Source of the DNA: Gemmataceae bacterium
GTDB taxonomy: Bacteria > Planctomycetota > Planctomycetia > Gemmatales > Gemmataceae
DNA: 64,000 nucleotides
Direction: 5' to 3'
NCBI GenBank assembly: GCA_022616435.1
Contig: JAKEET010000203.1
Span: forward strand, 1-64,000
Part shown: positions 1-7,747 of the stretch, piece after piece
How the letters are laid out: every line of letters begins with the position of its first letter
Position numbering within the stretch: position 1 is the first letter of the stretch
The notes under the pieces: generated by a model
Databases searched by the model: none
The model's input: the letters and a program-made list of their open reading frames with translations, nothing else
Told to the model about the DNA's origin: nothing
Position numbers and translations under genes: made by a program

Positions 1-59
1 CGGAATTTCCTTGGTGTCGTCGCCCTGGCGGCGACTCTCGTGCTGTTAAACTGAACCCA

Positions 60-87
60 GACAATCCAGCTTGATGGCTGGACTGTC
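60..87. repeat. Imperfect inverted repeat at the NhaA remnant junction
   Basis: The arms are gacaatccagc at 60-70 and gctggactgtc at 77-87, with one mismatch and a six-base loop. The hairpin lies exactly where the NhaA-like reading frame begins, so the TTG/ATG start codons of that frame are inside it. It may be a terminator of whatever gene ends upstream or the scar of a rearrangement. It has no downstream T-run. Confidence 0.5.
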
Positions 88-592
88 AACAGGCCCTAGC
101 CACCAGTCGCACACCCGCGCCGACCGGCTCGGGGAATTGGCCTGGAACGCGAGCGAGGCGGTGTCGCCGCTGATCCGCCTGGAGATCGCGCTCCATCCCT
201 GGGTGGCCTTCATCATCATGCCCGTGTTCGCCCTGGCCAACGCCGGCGTCCGTCTCGAACACGCGGCCATGCGCGAGCCGGTCGCGATGGCGGTGTCGAC
301 AGGCCTGATCCTCGGCAAGCCGCTGGGCATCGTGCTCTTCAGCTTCACCGCCGTCATGCTGGGCGCGGCCCGGCTGCCGTCCGGCGTCAACTGGCGAATC
401 ATGATCGGCGCCGGCTGCCTGGCCGGCATCGGCTTCACCATGTCGCTGTTCATCGCCGGCCTGGCCCTGGACGCCAACCTGCTCGACGCCGGCAAGATCG
501 GCACGCTCACCGGCTCCGCCATCAGCGCGGTCCTCGGCTGCGTGCTGCTGCTGTCGTTCCTGCCGCGCCGGAAGGAATCGACGCCGGGCTAA
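74..592 (+). pseudogene. nhaA: Truncated Na+/H+ antiporter NhaA, C-terminal part only
   Basis: The frame encodes about 172 residues that match the last 40% of NhaA, an inner-membrane sodium/proton antiporter. Recognisable parts are the conserved stretch RLEIALHPWVAF, the following FALANAGV segment, a GKPLG motif, and the late helix GIGFTMSLFIAGLA. An intact NhaA has roughly 390 residues, and the half with the essential paired aspartates is missing. All three upstream frames are closed by stops at 47-49, 52-54 and 72-74, so the gene is not simply cut by the window edge. It ends by converging on the TPR gene, with a four-base overlap. I infer a 5'-deleted remnant. A misassembly at the left edge is the main alternative. 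Confidence 0.75.
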
Positions 593-1674
593 CGCTTCCG
601 ATACTGCTCCGGAATGGACGCGGTCTCGGCGGGCTCGTGCTCCAGGGCGGCGCTGAAGTCGCGCTGGGCCCGGGCCGTGTCGCCGAGCTGATGGAAGGCG
701 TGGCCGCGGTTGCGCAGGTACGACGCGTTCCGCGGCTGAATCTCCAGGGCGCGCGTGAAGTCCTCCGCGGCCCGGGCATGATCGTCCTTGGCGCCCCACA
801 CCGTGCCGCGATTGTTGTAGAACTGGGCCTCGTTCGCATCCAACCGCACCGCATCGGTCAGATCCTTGAGCGCCTGGTCGAGGTCCCCCTTCTTGCTGTG
901 GGCGTTGCCGCGATTGCCGTAGGCCAGCGCGGTGAACGGCGCGATCTTGATGGCCGCGGTGAAGTCCGCGATCGCCAGGTCATACTCGCCGCGCAGGTGC
1001 CGGACATAACCGCGATTGACGTACGCCTCGACGCACTGGCCGTCGCGCTCGACGGCGGCCGTGAAGTCGCCGATCGCCTTGTCGAACAGGTCGATCCCCA
1101 GGTACAGCAAGCCGCGGTTGAGCGGCACATTGGGGTCGGCCGCGTCCAGGTTCATGGCCTCGGTAAGGTCCGCGATTCCCTGGGCCGTCTTGCCGAGCCG
1201 GTGCAGGATCACGCCGCGGTTGAAATACGGCGACGAATCCTTCGGGTTCAGCTCGATGGCCTTGGCGTAGTCCGCCACCGCCTGCTCGAGATCGTTCCTG
1301 GCGGTGTGGGCGACGCCGCGGTTGTAATAAGTCTTCGAATCGGGCGCCTTGGCCAGGGCGGCGGTGTAGTCGTCGATGGCCTTGTCGAAATCGTTGAGCA
1401 CGAAGAACGCATTGCCGCGCAGCCGCAGACCCTCGGCATCGGCCGGCTCGGTGTTGATGAGCTCCTTGGCCTTCTCCAGCATGTCGCCCGGCGCCATGCC
1501 GCCCGGCGCCGTCGTGGCCGCTTCGGGAAACACCGATTCAGTCGCCACCACGACCGCCGGCGCGGCATCGGGCTTGGTTTCCGAGACGGTTTCGCCGGCC
1601 TCGTCGCCGCCGCAGCCGGCGAGGGTCAACGTCATCACCAGACCGGTCATCACAAGACAGGCAAGCGTGCGCAC
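589..1674 (-). CDS. TPR-repeat lipoprotein
   Basis: I chose the GTG start at 1674 because GAGGA lies seven bases upstream and it gives a clean lipoprotein signal. The frame itself is open further upstream to 1875. The signal ends in an LAGC lipobox with the lipidated cysteine at residue 21. After a low-complexity linker come about eight tetratricopeptide repeats, each carrying a YxNRG-type core, which run to the C-terminus. The protein should be exported and anchored in a membrane, where the TPR array would hold protein partners. No catalytic domain is visible. TPR lipoproteins of this kind are common in planctomycetes, and the partner cannot be deduced from the neighbours. Confidence 0.85.
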   Translation of the reverse strand: MRTLACLVMTGLVMTLTLAGCGGDEAGETVSETKPDAAPAVVVATESVFPEAATTAPGGMAPGDMLEKAKELINTEPADAEGLRLRGNAFFVLNDFDKAIDDYTAALAKAPDSKTYYNRGVAHTARNDLEQAVADYAKAIELNPKDSSPYFNRGVILHRLGKTAQGIADLTEAMNLDAADPNVPLNRGLLYLGIDLFDKAIGDFTAAVERDGQCVEAYVNRGYVRHLRGEYDLAIADFTAAIKIAPFTALAYGNRGNAHSKKGDLDQALKDLTDAVRLDANEAQFYNNRGTVWGAKDDHARAAEDFTRALEIQPRNASYLRNRGHAFHQLGDTARAQRDFSAALEHEPAETASIPEQYRKR

Positions 1675-1931
1675 GGCCGCATCCTCGAAGGACCAGGAAA
1701 GCTGGGGAAGGTCTGCGCCGAGGGAACGGCGCATCTCTTTAACGGTTTCGGCACGGGGGCGGGGGAATCTTCGGGGAAAGGGCGGCAAAACCGGCAGACA
1801 CGGCCTCCTCGATGGGCGGGTTGCGATACCCATTCCAGTGGCTTTCATGTCGGTGCCGGCTTCATGCTTCCGCATTGCGGTTTCTTGACCGTCCCGACCT
1901 ACTGCCCGCAGGCGACGCTTACAATGCCTTC

Positions 1932-3371
1932 ATGCGAATCGCCTACATAACCGCCGGCGCCGGCGGGATGATTTGCGGCAGTTGCTTGCACGACAACACG
2001 CTGGCCGCCGCCTTGATCGGGCTGGGCCACGACGTGCTCCTCATCCCCACCTACACCCCCATCCGCACCGACGAGGACGACGTCAGCCAAGCCCGCGTGT
2101 TCTTCGGCGGCATCAATGTCTATCTGCAGCAGAAGTCGGCCCTGTTTCGCAGGACGCCGTGGTTCCTCGACCGCCTGTTCGATTGGCCGCGGCTCTTGCG
2201 CTGGGTGGGGCGGTTCGCCGTCAAGACGCAGGCCGAGGACCTCGTCGATCTGACCCTGTCGGTGCTGCGCGGCGAGGACGGCAACCAGCGCAAGGAGATC
2301 GACAAGCTCGTCGGCTGGCTGAAGACCGAGGTGCGGCCCGATATCGTCATCCTCACCAACGTGCTGCTGTCGGGCGCCGCGCCGCGGCTGGCGCGGGAGC
2401 TCGGCGTCCCGCTGATCGGCATGCTGCAGGGCGACGACATTTTCCTGGAAGCGTTGCCGGCCGAGGCGCGCGCTCGCGCCAAGGAGCTGATCGGGGCCAA
2501 CTGCACGGCGCTGTCGGGCTACATCGCCACCAGCCGCTACTACGCCGACTTCATGTCCGGCTATCTCGACTTCCCGCGCGACCGGATCGACGTGGTGTAC
2601 CCCGGCATCAACCTGAAGGGGCACGGCGGAGCGCGGCCGGACCACGCGTGGCCGCATGACGCGGCGCCGGCTCACACGTCGCCGGAGAGACCGTCGCACA
2701 ACGCAGCGCCGGACAGTCCGTGGCGGGATGGGCCGCCGCCGGACGGGCGGCCAGCAGGCGGGAATTCGCGGCCATTCACGATCGGCTACTTCGCCCGCAT
2801 TTGCCCGGAGAAGGGGCTGCACGTACTGGTCGAGGCGTTTCGCCTGCTCCGGCGGATGCCGGGGACGCCGCCGTGCCGGCTGCACGTGTCGGGTTGGATG
2901 GGCGAGAACCATCTGGAGTACCTCAACGAGCAGAAGCGGCTGCTGGCGGCGGCGAACTTGCTGAGCGATTTCGAGCACGTGGCGGCGCCGGACCACGCCG
3001 GCAAGGTGCGCTTCCTGGCGCGCTGCGACGTGCTGTCGGTGCCGACGGTCTACCGGGAGCCGAAGGGGCTGTATATCCTGGAGGCGTGGGCCAACGGCGT
3101 GCCGGTGGTGCAGCCGCGGCACGGCGCGTTTCCGGAGCTGGTGGAAGCGACCGGCGGCGGCGTGCTCGTCAATCCGGAAGATCCCGCCGACATCGCCCAG
3201 GCGCTCAGGCGCTTGATGGACCAGCCGGAGCAGGTCCGCGACATGGCCCGCCGCGGCCAGGAAGCCGTGCGGACCCGCTTCCACGCCGCGGCGATGGCCG
3301 AGGAAACGGTGAGAGTGCTGCGAAGACACGTGACCGCAGCCACAGATGAAACACCGATCGAACACAGATAA
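1932..3371 (+). CDS. Glycosyltransferase family 4 (GT-B fold)
   Basis: The start at 1932 gives the N-terminus MRIAYITAGAGG, the usual glycine-rich first strand of a GT-B enzyme. The C-terminal half carries the donor-binding signature of retaining GT4 enzymes, with the glutamate-spaced motif EPKGLYILEAWANG. The enzyme should transfer a sugar from a nucleotide-sugar donor, probably to a glycan or lipid at the cytoplasmic face. The acceptor is unknown. Between the two Rossmann domains sits a low-complexity insert of about 50 residues rich in Pro, Ala, Asp and His, which is unusual for the family. The last ten or so codons run into a dispersed repeat starting at 3340, so the C-terminal tail is repeat-derived. 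Confidence 0.88.
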   Translation: MRIAYITAGAGGMICGSCLHDNTLAAALIGLGHDVLLIPTYTPIRTDEDDVSQARVFFGGINVYLQQKSALFRRTPWFLDRLFDWPRLLRWVGRFAVKTQAEDLVDLTLSVLRGEDGNQRKEIDKLVGWLKTEVRPDIVILTNVLLSGAAPRLARELGVPLIGMLQGDDIFLEALPAEARARAKELIGANCTALSGYIATSRYYADFMSGYLDFPRDRIDVVYPGINLKGHGGARPDHAWPHDAAPAHTSPERPSHNAAPDSPWRDGPPPDGRPAGGNSRPFTIGYFARICPEKGLHVLVEAFRLLRRMPGTPPCRLHVSGWMGENHLEYLNEQKRLLAAANLLSDFEHVAAPDHAGKVRFLARCDVLSVPTVYREPKGLYILEAWANGVPVVQPRHGAFPELVEATGGGVLVNPEDPADIAQALRRLMDQPEQVRDMARRGQEAVRTRFHAAAMAEETVRVLRRHVTAATDETPIEHR

Positions 3372-3427
3372 CACGAGACGGCATTGCGCGGTCTTCCATC
3401 GGTGTTTCATCGGTGTTCGATCCGTGG
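3340..3427. repeat. Inverted repeat of the ccacagatgaaacaccgat type
   Basis: A left arm at 3340-3369 and an approximately complementary right arm at 3398-3427 flank a short loop. The left arm overlaps the stop of the glycosyltransferase and the right arm ends just before the thioesterase gene. Similar accacaga-type repeats are frequent between genes in planctomycetes, and a related element lies at 33374-33480. Confidence 0.65.
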
Positions 3428-3449
3428 CCGAGTTCTTGTTGGGGAATCC

Positions 3450-3854
3450 ATGCAACCATTTCGCACCACGCGCCGGGTCGAGTTCTGCGACACCGACATG
3501 GCGGGCATCGCCCACTTCGCCAACTTCTTTCGCTGGATGGAGGCGGCCGAGTGCGATTTCCTGCGGTCGCGCGGGTTGTCGGTGACGATCGACTGGGAAG
3601 GCCAGACCCTGGCCTTCCCGCGCGTGGCCGCCGCCTGCGACTACGTCCAACCCGCCCGCTTCCAGGACGTGCTCGACATCGACGTGACCATCGACCGCAT
3701 CGGCGGCAAATCGGTGACGTTCGCGTTCTCGTTCTCGTGCCGGGGCGTCAAACTGGCCGGCGGCAAAGTCACCTCCGCCTGCTGCCGCGCCACGGACGAC
3801 GAGCGTCTGGAAGCCATCCCGATCCCGGCGAGCTATCGGGCCCGGCTGGAGTAG
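3450..3854 (+). CDS. Acyl-CoA thioesterase, 4HBT hotdog family
   Basis: This 134-residue protein has the hotdog thioesterase signature near the N-terminus, with FCDTDMAGIAHFANFFRWME including the catalytic-type Asp16 and the following GxxHxxxF pattern. The family hydrolyses acyl-CoA thioesters, for example 4-hydroxybenzoyl-CoA or short-chain acyl-CoAs. The size fits the single-domain FcbC/YbgC type. The ATG at 3450 follows a GGGGA ribosome site. The substrate cannot be read from the sequence. It sits alone between a glycosyltransferase and a VWA gene. Confidence 0.85.
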   Translation: MQPFRTTRRVEFCDTDMAGIAHFANFFRWMEAAECDFLRSRGLSVTIDWEGQTLAFPRVAAACDYVQPARFQDVLDIDVTIDRIGGKSVTFAFSFSCRGVKLAGGKVTSACCRATDDERLEAIPIPASYRARLE

Positions 3855-3956
3855 GCCCCGCGCTCGCCGCGAGCCGAGCGCGGCCAAACCTTTTCACTGG
3901 CCGTCTCGTCTTTTCCCGTGAAACACCATCCTCGGTTTTCCATTCGAAGGTGCGCC

Positions 3957-5117
3957 ATGCGAACGATCGCTCTCGCCATCCTGACCCTGACGCTGCTTGC
4001 CAACACCACCGTTCGCGCCCAGGAGCCGCCGGCCGCCCAGGCGCCGGCCCAGAACCCGGCCCAGGCCGCGCCGGCCCAGGCCGCGAACGTCGATCTCGCC
4101 CTGTGCCTGGACGTGTCCGGCAGCATGAGCGGGCTGATCAATTCGGCCAAGAGCCGGCTGTGGGACATCGTCAACGAGTTCGCCAAGGCCAAGCCGACGC
4201 CGAACCTGCGCGTCGCCCTGTACAGCTACGGCCACACCACCTACGACAAGAACGCCGGCTGGGTCCGCAAGGAGCTGGACTTCACCGCCGACCTCGATCA
4301 GGTCAACGACAAGCTGTTCGCCCTGACCATCAACGGCGGGACCGAGCTGGTGGCCCGCGTGACGACCGCCGCCCTCGATCAGCTCAGCTGGTCGAAGGAC
4401 CCCAAGGCGTTCAAGGTGATCTTCGTGTGCGGCAACGAATCGGCCCGCCAGGACAAGCAGATCACCCTGCAGGACGTCGCCGCCAAGGCGCTGGAGCGCG
4501 GCGTCATCGTCAACACCATTTTCTGCGGCGCAGAGACCACCGGTGTGTCGCTCGGCTGGCGCGACTTCGCGCTCCAGGCCGAAGGGCGTTACGCGGCCAT
4601 CAACCAGAACAAGGCGGTGGCGCGCGTGCCGACGCCGTACGACAAGAAGATTGCCGACCTGGGGGCGAAGCTGGGGACAACGTACCTGTTTGCGGGCCGG
4701 GAGCGCAAGGCGCTGGAGGAAAACCAACGGAGGCAGGACGCCAACGCCGCCAAGCAAGGCGCCGACGTGGCGGCGGGGCGCGCGCTCTCCAAGGCGACCG
4801 GCGTGTACCGGTTCGCGGAGGACCTGGTCGAGCGGGCCCAGAAGAAGGAGAAGCTCGAACTCGACAAGATTGCCGAGGCTGAGCTGCCGGAGGCGTTGAA
4901 GAAACTGCCGGCGGCCGAGCGTGAGAAGCACGTGCAGGACCTGGCCAAGGAACGGGCCGCCATCCAGAAGGAGATCCTGGAGCTGAATCGGCAGCGCGAG
5001 CAGTTCCTGCGCGACGCGGCGCGCCCGGCCGCGGGCGCCGCGCCGGGCCTCGACGACGCCCTCCGCGGCACGATCCGCGAGCAGGCAAAGAAAAAAGGCA
5101 TCAAGCTGGAGAAGTAA
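3957..5117 (+). CDS. Secreted von Willebrand factor A domain protein
   Basis: The start at 3957 has GAAGG seven bases upstream. Residues 1-22 form a signal peptide, followed by a Pro/Ala/Gln-rich linker. The VWA domain begins near residue 45 and has the metal-ion-dependent adhesion motif DVSGS at residues 52-56, followed by a conserved threonine (NGGTELV) in the expected place. The last 120 residues are charged and predicted to be helical or coiled coil. The protein should act outside the cytoplasm in Mg-dependent protein binding. VWA proteins are numerous in planctomycetes, and the ligand is unknown. Confidence 0.85.
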   Translation: MRTIALAILTLTLLANTTVRAQEPPAAQAPAQNPAQAAPAQAANVDLALCLDVSGSMSGLINSAKSRLWDIVNEFAKAKPTPNLRVALYSYGHTTYDKNAGWVRKELDFTADLDQVNDKLFALTINGGTELVARVTTAALDQLSWSKDPKAFKVIFVCGNESARQDKQITLQDVAAKALERGVIVNTIFCGAETTGVSLGWRDFALQAEGRYAAINQNKAVARVPTPYDKKIADLGAKLGTTYLFAGRERKALEENQRRQDANAAKQGADVAAGRALSKATGVYRFAEDLVERAQKKEKLELDKIAEAELPEALKKLPAAEREKHVQDLAKERAAIQKEILELNRQREQFLRDAARPAAGAAPGLDDALRGTIREQAKKKGIKLEK

Positions 5118-5125
5118 CCCTGATT

Positions 5126-5251
5126 GGCGAGCGTCGCGGCGTCAGCCCGACGTGACTGGGCAGCCATGTCACACAGCCAGGTCACGCAGCCAGGCAGCCA
5201 CGTCGGGCTGACGCCGCGACGCTCGCCAGTCACGTCGGGCGTACGCTCGCC
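5126..5251. repeat. Inverted repeat family ggcgagcgtcgcggcgtcag
   Basis: A left arm at 5126-5154 has a perfect inverted copy at 5199-5227, followed by a shortened second copy at 5231-5251. The element fills the gap between two convergent genes and could act as a two-way terminator. The same unit recurs at 42887-42960 and, partially, at 21269-21290. Confidence 0.8.
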
Positions 5252-5254
5252 AGC

Positions 5255-6625
5255 TCACACCGCGGCATCCTCCTCGTCGCCGACGATTTGCAGGTCGGCG
5301 AGCAATTCTTCCGCGGTCTGGTAGCGGTCTTCCTGGCGCCTGGCCAGCATTTTCACGACGATCGCGTTGAGGCGGTCCGGGATGTCCCCTTGAAATTCCC
5401 GCGGGCGGGCAAGCTGCCCCTCGCGGATCTTGCGGATGGTCTCGGCCTGCGACGCGCCGGTGTACGGGAACTGCCCGGTCAAGAGGGCATAGACGACGAT
5501 GCCCAGGCTGTAGATGTCGCAGACGCCGTCGATGTAGTTCGCCGGCTCGGTCTGCTCGGGCGAGAAGTAGATCAGGTCCGATTGCAGCTTGTCGCGCAGC
5601 GTGATCTTCTTCAGGTTGCTGCCCTCCAGGGCGCTGGCCAGGCCCAGGTCGGTCAGCTTGGCGGTCTTGTCGCTCTTGCGCCACAGGATGTGCCGCGCGC
5701 TGATGTTGCTGTGGACGATGCCGTTCTCGTGGGCGAAGGCCAGGGCCCGGCCGATCTGCACCGCCACGCGATGGCCGCGCCGCCAGTCGATGGACTCCTT
5801 GCCCGCGAGCCGCTCGATGATCTCCACGAGCGGCGTCCCCTCGACGCGTTCCATGGCCAGCCAGCAGAACGGTCCGGTCTTGCCGACCCCGAGGAGCGTG
5901 ACGATATGCGGATGCCGGAGCGGCATCACCGCCTTCCACACCTCGACGTAGCGCTTCATCTCGGCGTCGGTGTTGGGGAAGTCGGTGGCCAGCACTTTCA
6001 AGGCGACGCGCTGATCTTTCTTGAGGTCGCGGGCCTCGAAGACGACGCCGCTGTGCCCCATGGCGATCACGTCTTCCACGTGAAAATGCGCCAGCGGGTG
6101 GCCGACCAGTTCCTTGAGCCGTTCACCCGGGAGCGGCTGGGCTCGACCGGCGGCGCCCTCGCCGCGCGCCGCCACGTCGGCCATGGCGACCGCCGGGCCG
6201 GCCTGGGCGGGGCTGCCGGGTTCTGGGCTCGCGGGTTCGGCGCCGACTGGTTCGGCACTGTCCTCGGCCAGCACTTCGATGTCCAGCTCCGGCACGTCTT
6301 CTTCCGGCGGGGCTTCCGTGGCGGCAATTTCGACATCCTCCAGCCGCAGGTGCGAATTGCCCATGCGGACCACGTCGCCGTGGCGGATTTCTTGCTGGAG
6401 AATCTTCTGGCCGTTGACCAGCGTGCCGGCCGGGCTGTCGTGGGCCGTGAGGACGACGCGGTTGCCGTCGGTCTCGACCTCGCCGTGGACGCGGGCCACG
6501 TACAGGTCATTGAGATGGATGTCGGCGTGACGGCGGCTGCTGCCGATGGTGGCGATGCCGGCGTCGGGCAGAACTTCGACGCGGCCTTGATCGGCGCCTT
6601 CGACGACGCGAAACTGCCAGGGCAT
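5255..6625 (-). CDS. FHA domain protein with an inactive-looking kinase domain
   Basis: The start at 6625 has a strong AAAGGAGG site. Residues 1-100 form an FHA phosphothreonine-binding domain, with GSSRRHADI in the expected place. A Glu/Pro/Ala linker follows, and then residues 178-450 resemble a Hanks-type kinase. The ATP lysine is present (VALK, Lys210), and the DFG position reads DLG at 326-328. The catalytic loop reads HSN at 305-307 where active kinases have HRD, and the following K-P-x-N is also lost. Loss of the catalytic base Asp suggests a pseudokinase scaffold. The protein would bind phosphorylated partners through FHA and perhaps nucleotide through the kinase fold. Confidence 0.88.
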   Translation of the reverse strand: MPWQFRVVEGADQGRVEVLPDAGIATIGSSRRHADIHLNDLYVARVHGEVETDGNRVVLTAHDSPAGTLVNGQKILQQEIRHGDVVRMGNSHLRLEDVEIAATEAPPEEDVPELDIEVLAEDSAEPVGAEPASPEPGSPAQAGPAVAMADVAARGEGAAGRAQPLPGERLKELVGHPLAHFHVEDVIAMGHSGVVFEARDLKKDQRVALKVLATDFPNTDAEMKRYVEVWKAVMPLRHPHIVTLLGVGKTGPFCWLAMERVEGTPLVEIIERLAGKESIDWRRGHRVAVQIGRALAFAHENGIVHSNISARHILWRKSDKTAKLTDLGLASALEGSNLKKITLRDKLQSDLIYFSPEQTEPANYIDGVCDIYSLGIVVYALLTGQFPYTGASQAETIRKIREGQLARPREFQGDIPDRLNAIVVKMLARRQEDRYQTAEELLADLQIVGDEEDAAV

Positions 6626-6778
6626 GAGCGCCTCCTTTCGGGTGCTCTTGCCGTCCCCAAGCCGTGATGGGCTCGGCCCGGGGGTGGAGTGGTGGCATGA
6701 CCCAAGGTGATTTGCAGGGAAGTTTCACCTGCCGGCGGGCTGTTGTCAAGCTCGATTCGCGCCGCGGCGCCGAATCGA

Positions 6779-7729
6779 TCACCAGCGAATCGTCAACCGC
6801 GGCAACGGCAGGTTCGCGGCGTCCCGTTGTTCGAGCCAGAACTGCAGGCCGCAGGCGACGACCGCCGCGGCATGGAGCCGAAACGCCAGCTTCATGGCGA
6901 TCGTCGCCTGGGTGCCGAACGGCAGGAACTGGAAGTCGATGTAGTCGCCGAGAAAGAAGATGAACGGCAACCCGATCAGCCCGCCGACGACCAGGGACCG
7001 CCAGCGCCAGTAGGGTTGGAGACCGTCGGGAACAGGAATCCAGCGTTTCTCCAGGCACAGCGCGACCACGGCGATGGGGAACGCCAGGAACATGAACACG
7101 ACGGTGTAGAAGGTGTAGATCGAGTAGCCGCGCGCCGTGAAGGCCAGCTCCCACAGGTTCAGCGCGTAGTCTTCGCGGTAGTACCAGGCAAACAACGACA
7201 GCAACAGGATCGCCACGGCGCAGCCTGGCGCGATCCACTCGATCACGTCGGGGCGCAGGTGGAGGCGCAATGATCTTTGGTATTCGCCCTTGCGGGCGAT
7301 CGACGCCTGGGCCGGCTCGGGAATGATTTCCGGGGCGTCGAGCACCGGCGGCGCGGCCGGCGGGAGTGCCGGCAAGGGCTCGGCAACCGGAGGCGGCGCG
7401 GGTGAGGCGGCGGCGGGGACCGTCGCCGGTTCAGCCGGCGGCGGGGGCAGTGATGACATTGGTGCAGACGCGGCGGCAGGCGAAGCTGGTGCAACGGCCG
7501 GCGCCGGTGGCGCCGCCGGGGCCGACGGCGGCGGCGGCGGCGGCGGCGCCGCCGCCGCGGGCGGCGCTGGTGGCAGAGGCGAAGCCGGCGGAGCGGCGAG
7601 GGCGGCCGGGGGCTTCAACAGCGCCGGCGCTTGCAGCATGCTGCCGCACATCGGGCACTTCACCACCTTGCCGGCGTGCTGGTCGTCGATCGTCAAACGC
7701 CGCTGGCAGCTCGGACAGACGAGGTCCAT
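6779..7729 (-). CDS. Zinc-ribbon membrane protein with Pro/Ala linker
   Basis: The N-terminus has a zinc ribbon with Cys5, Cys8, Cys25 and Cys28. Residues 35-140 are almost only Pro, Ala, Ser and Val, a flexible linker. The C-terminal half has about four hydrophobic helices, starting with APGCAVAILLLSLFAWYY. The layout is typical of planctomycete proteins of unknown function in which a cytoplasmic zinc ribbon is tethered to a membrane domain. The spacer to the kinase-like gene, 6626-6778, shows nothing else. No function can be assigned. Confidence 0.8.
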   Translation of the reverse strand: MDLVCPSCQRRLTIDDQHAGKVVKCPMCGSMLQAPALLKPPAALAAPPASPLPPAPPAAAAPPPPPPPSAPAAPPAPAVAPASPAAASAPMSSLPPPPAEPATVPAAASPAPPPVAEPLPALPPAAPPVLDAPEIIPEPAQASIARKGEYQRSLRLHLRPDVIEWIAPGCAVAILLLSLFAWYYREDYALNLWELAFTARGYSIYTFYTVVFMFLAFPIAVVALCLEKRWIPVPDGLQPYWRWRSLVVGGLIGLPFIFFLGDYIDFQFLPFGTQATIAMKLAFRLHAAAVVACGLQFWLEQRDAANLPLPRLTIRW

Positions 7730-7747
7730 GGAATCGTCCAGGAGGGC

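Noticed and set aside
1-54. A 17-codon open end (LGVVALAATLVLLN) closed by TGA at 52-54.
   Set aside because: It could be the C-terminus of an upstream membrane or secreted protein, but it is too short to identify and may be chance.
5126-5251. CRISPR array.
   Set aside because: The repeats are inverted, few and without regular spacers. No cas gene is present. No CRISPR-like array was seen elsewhere.
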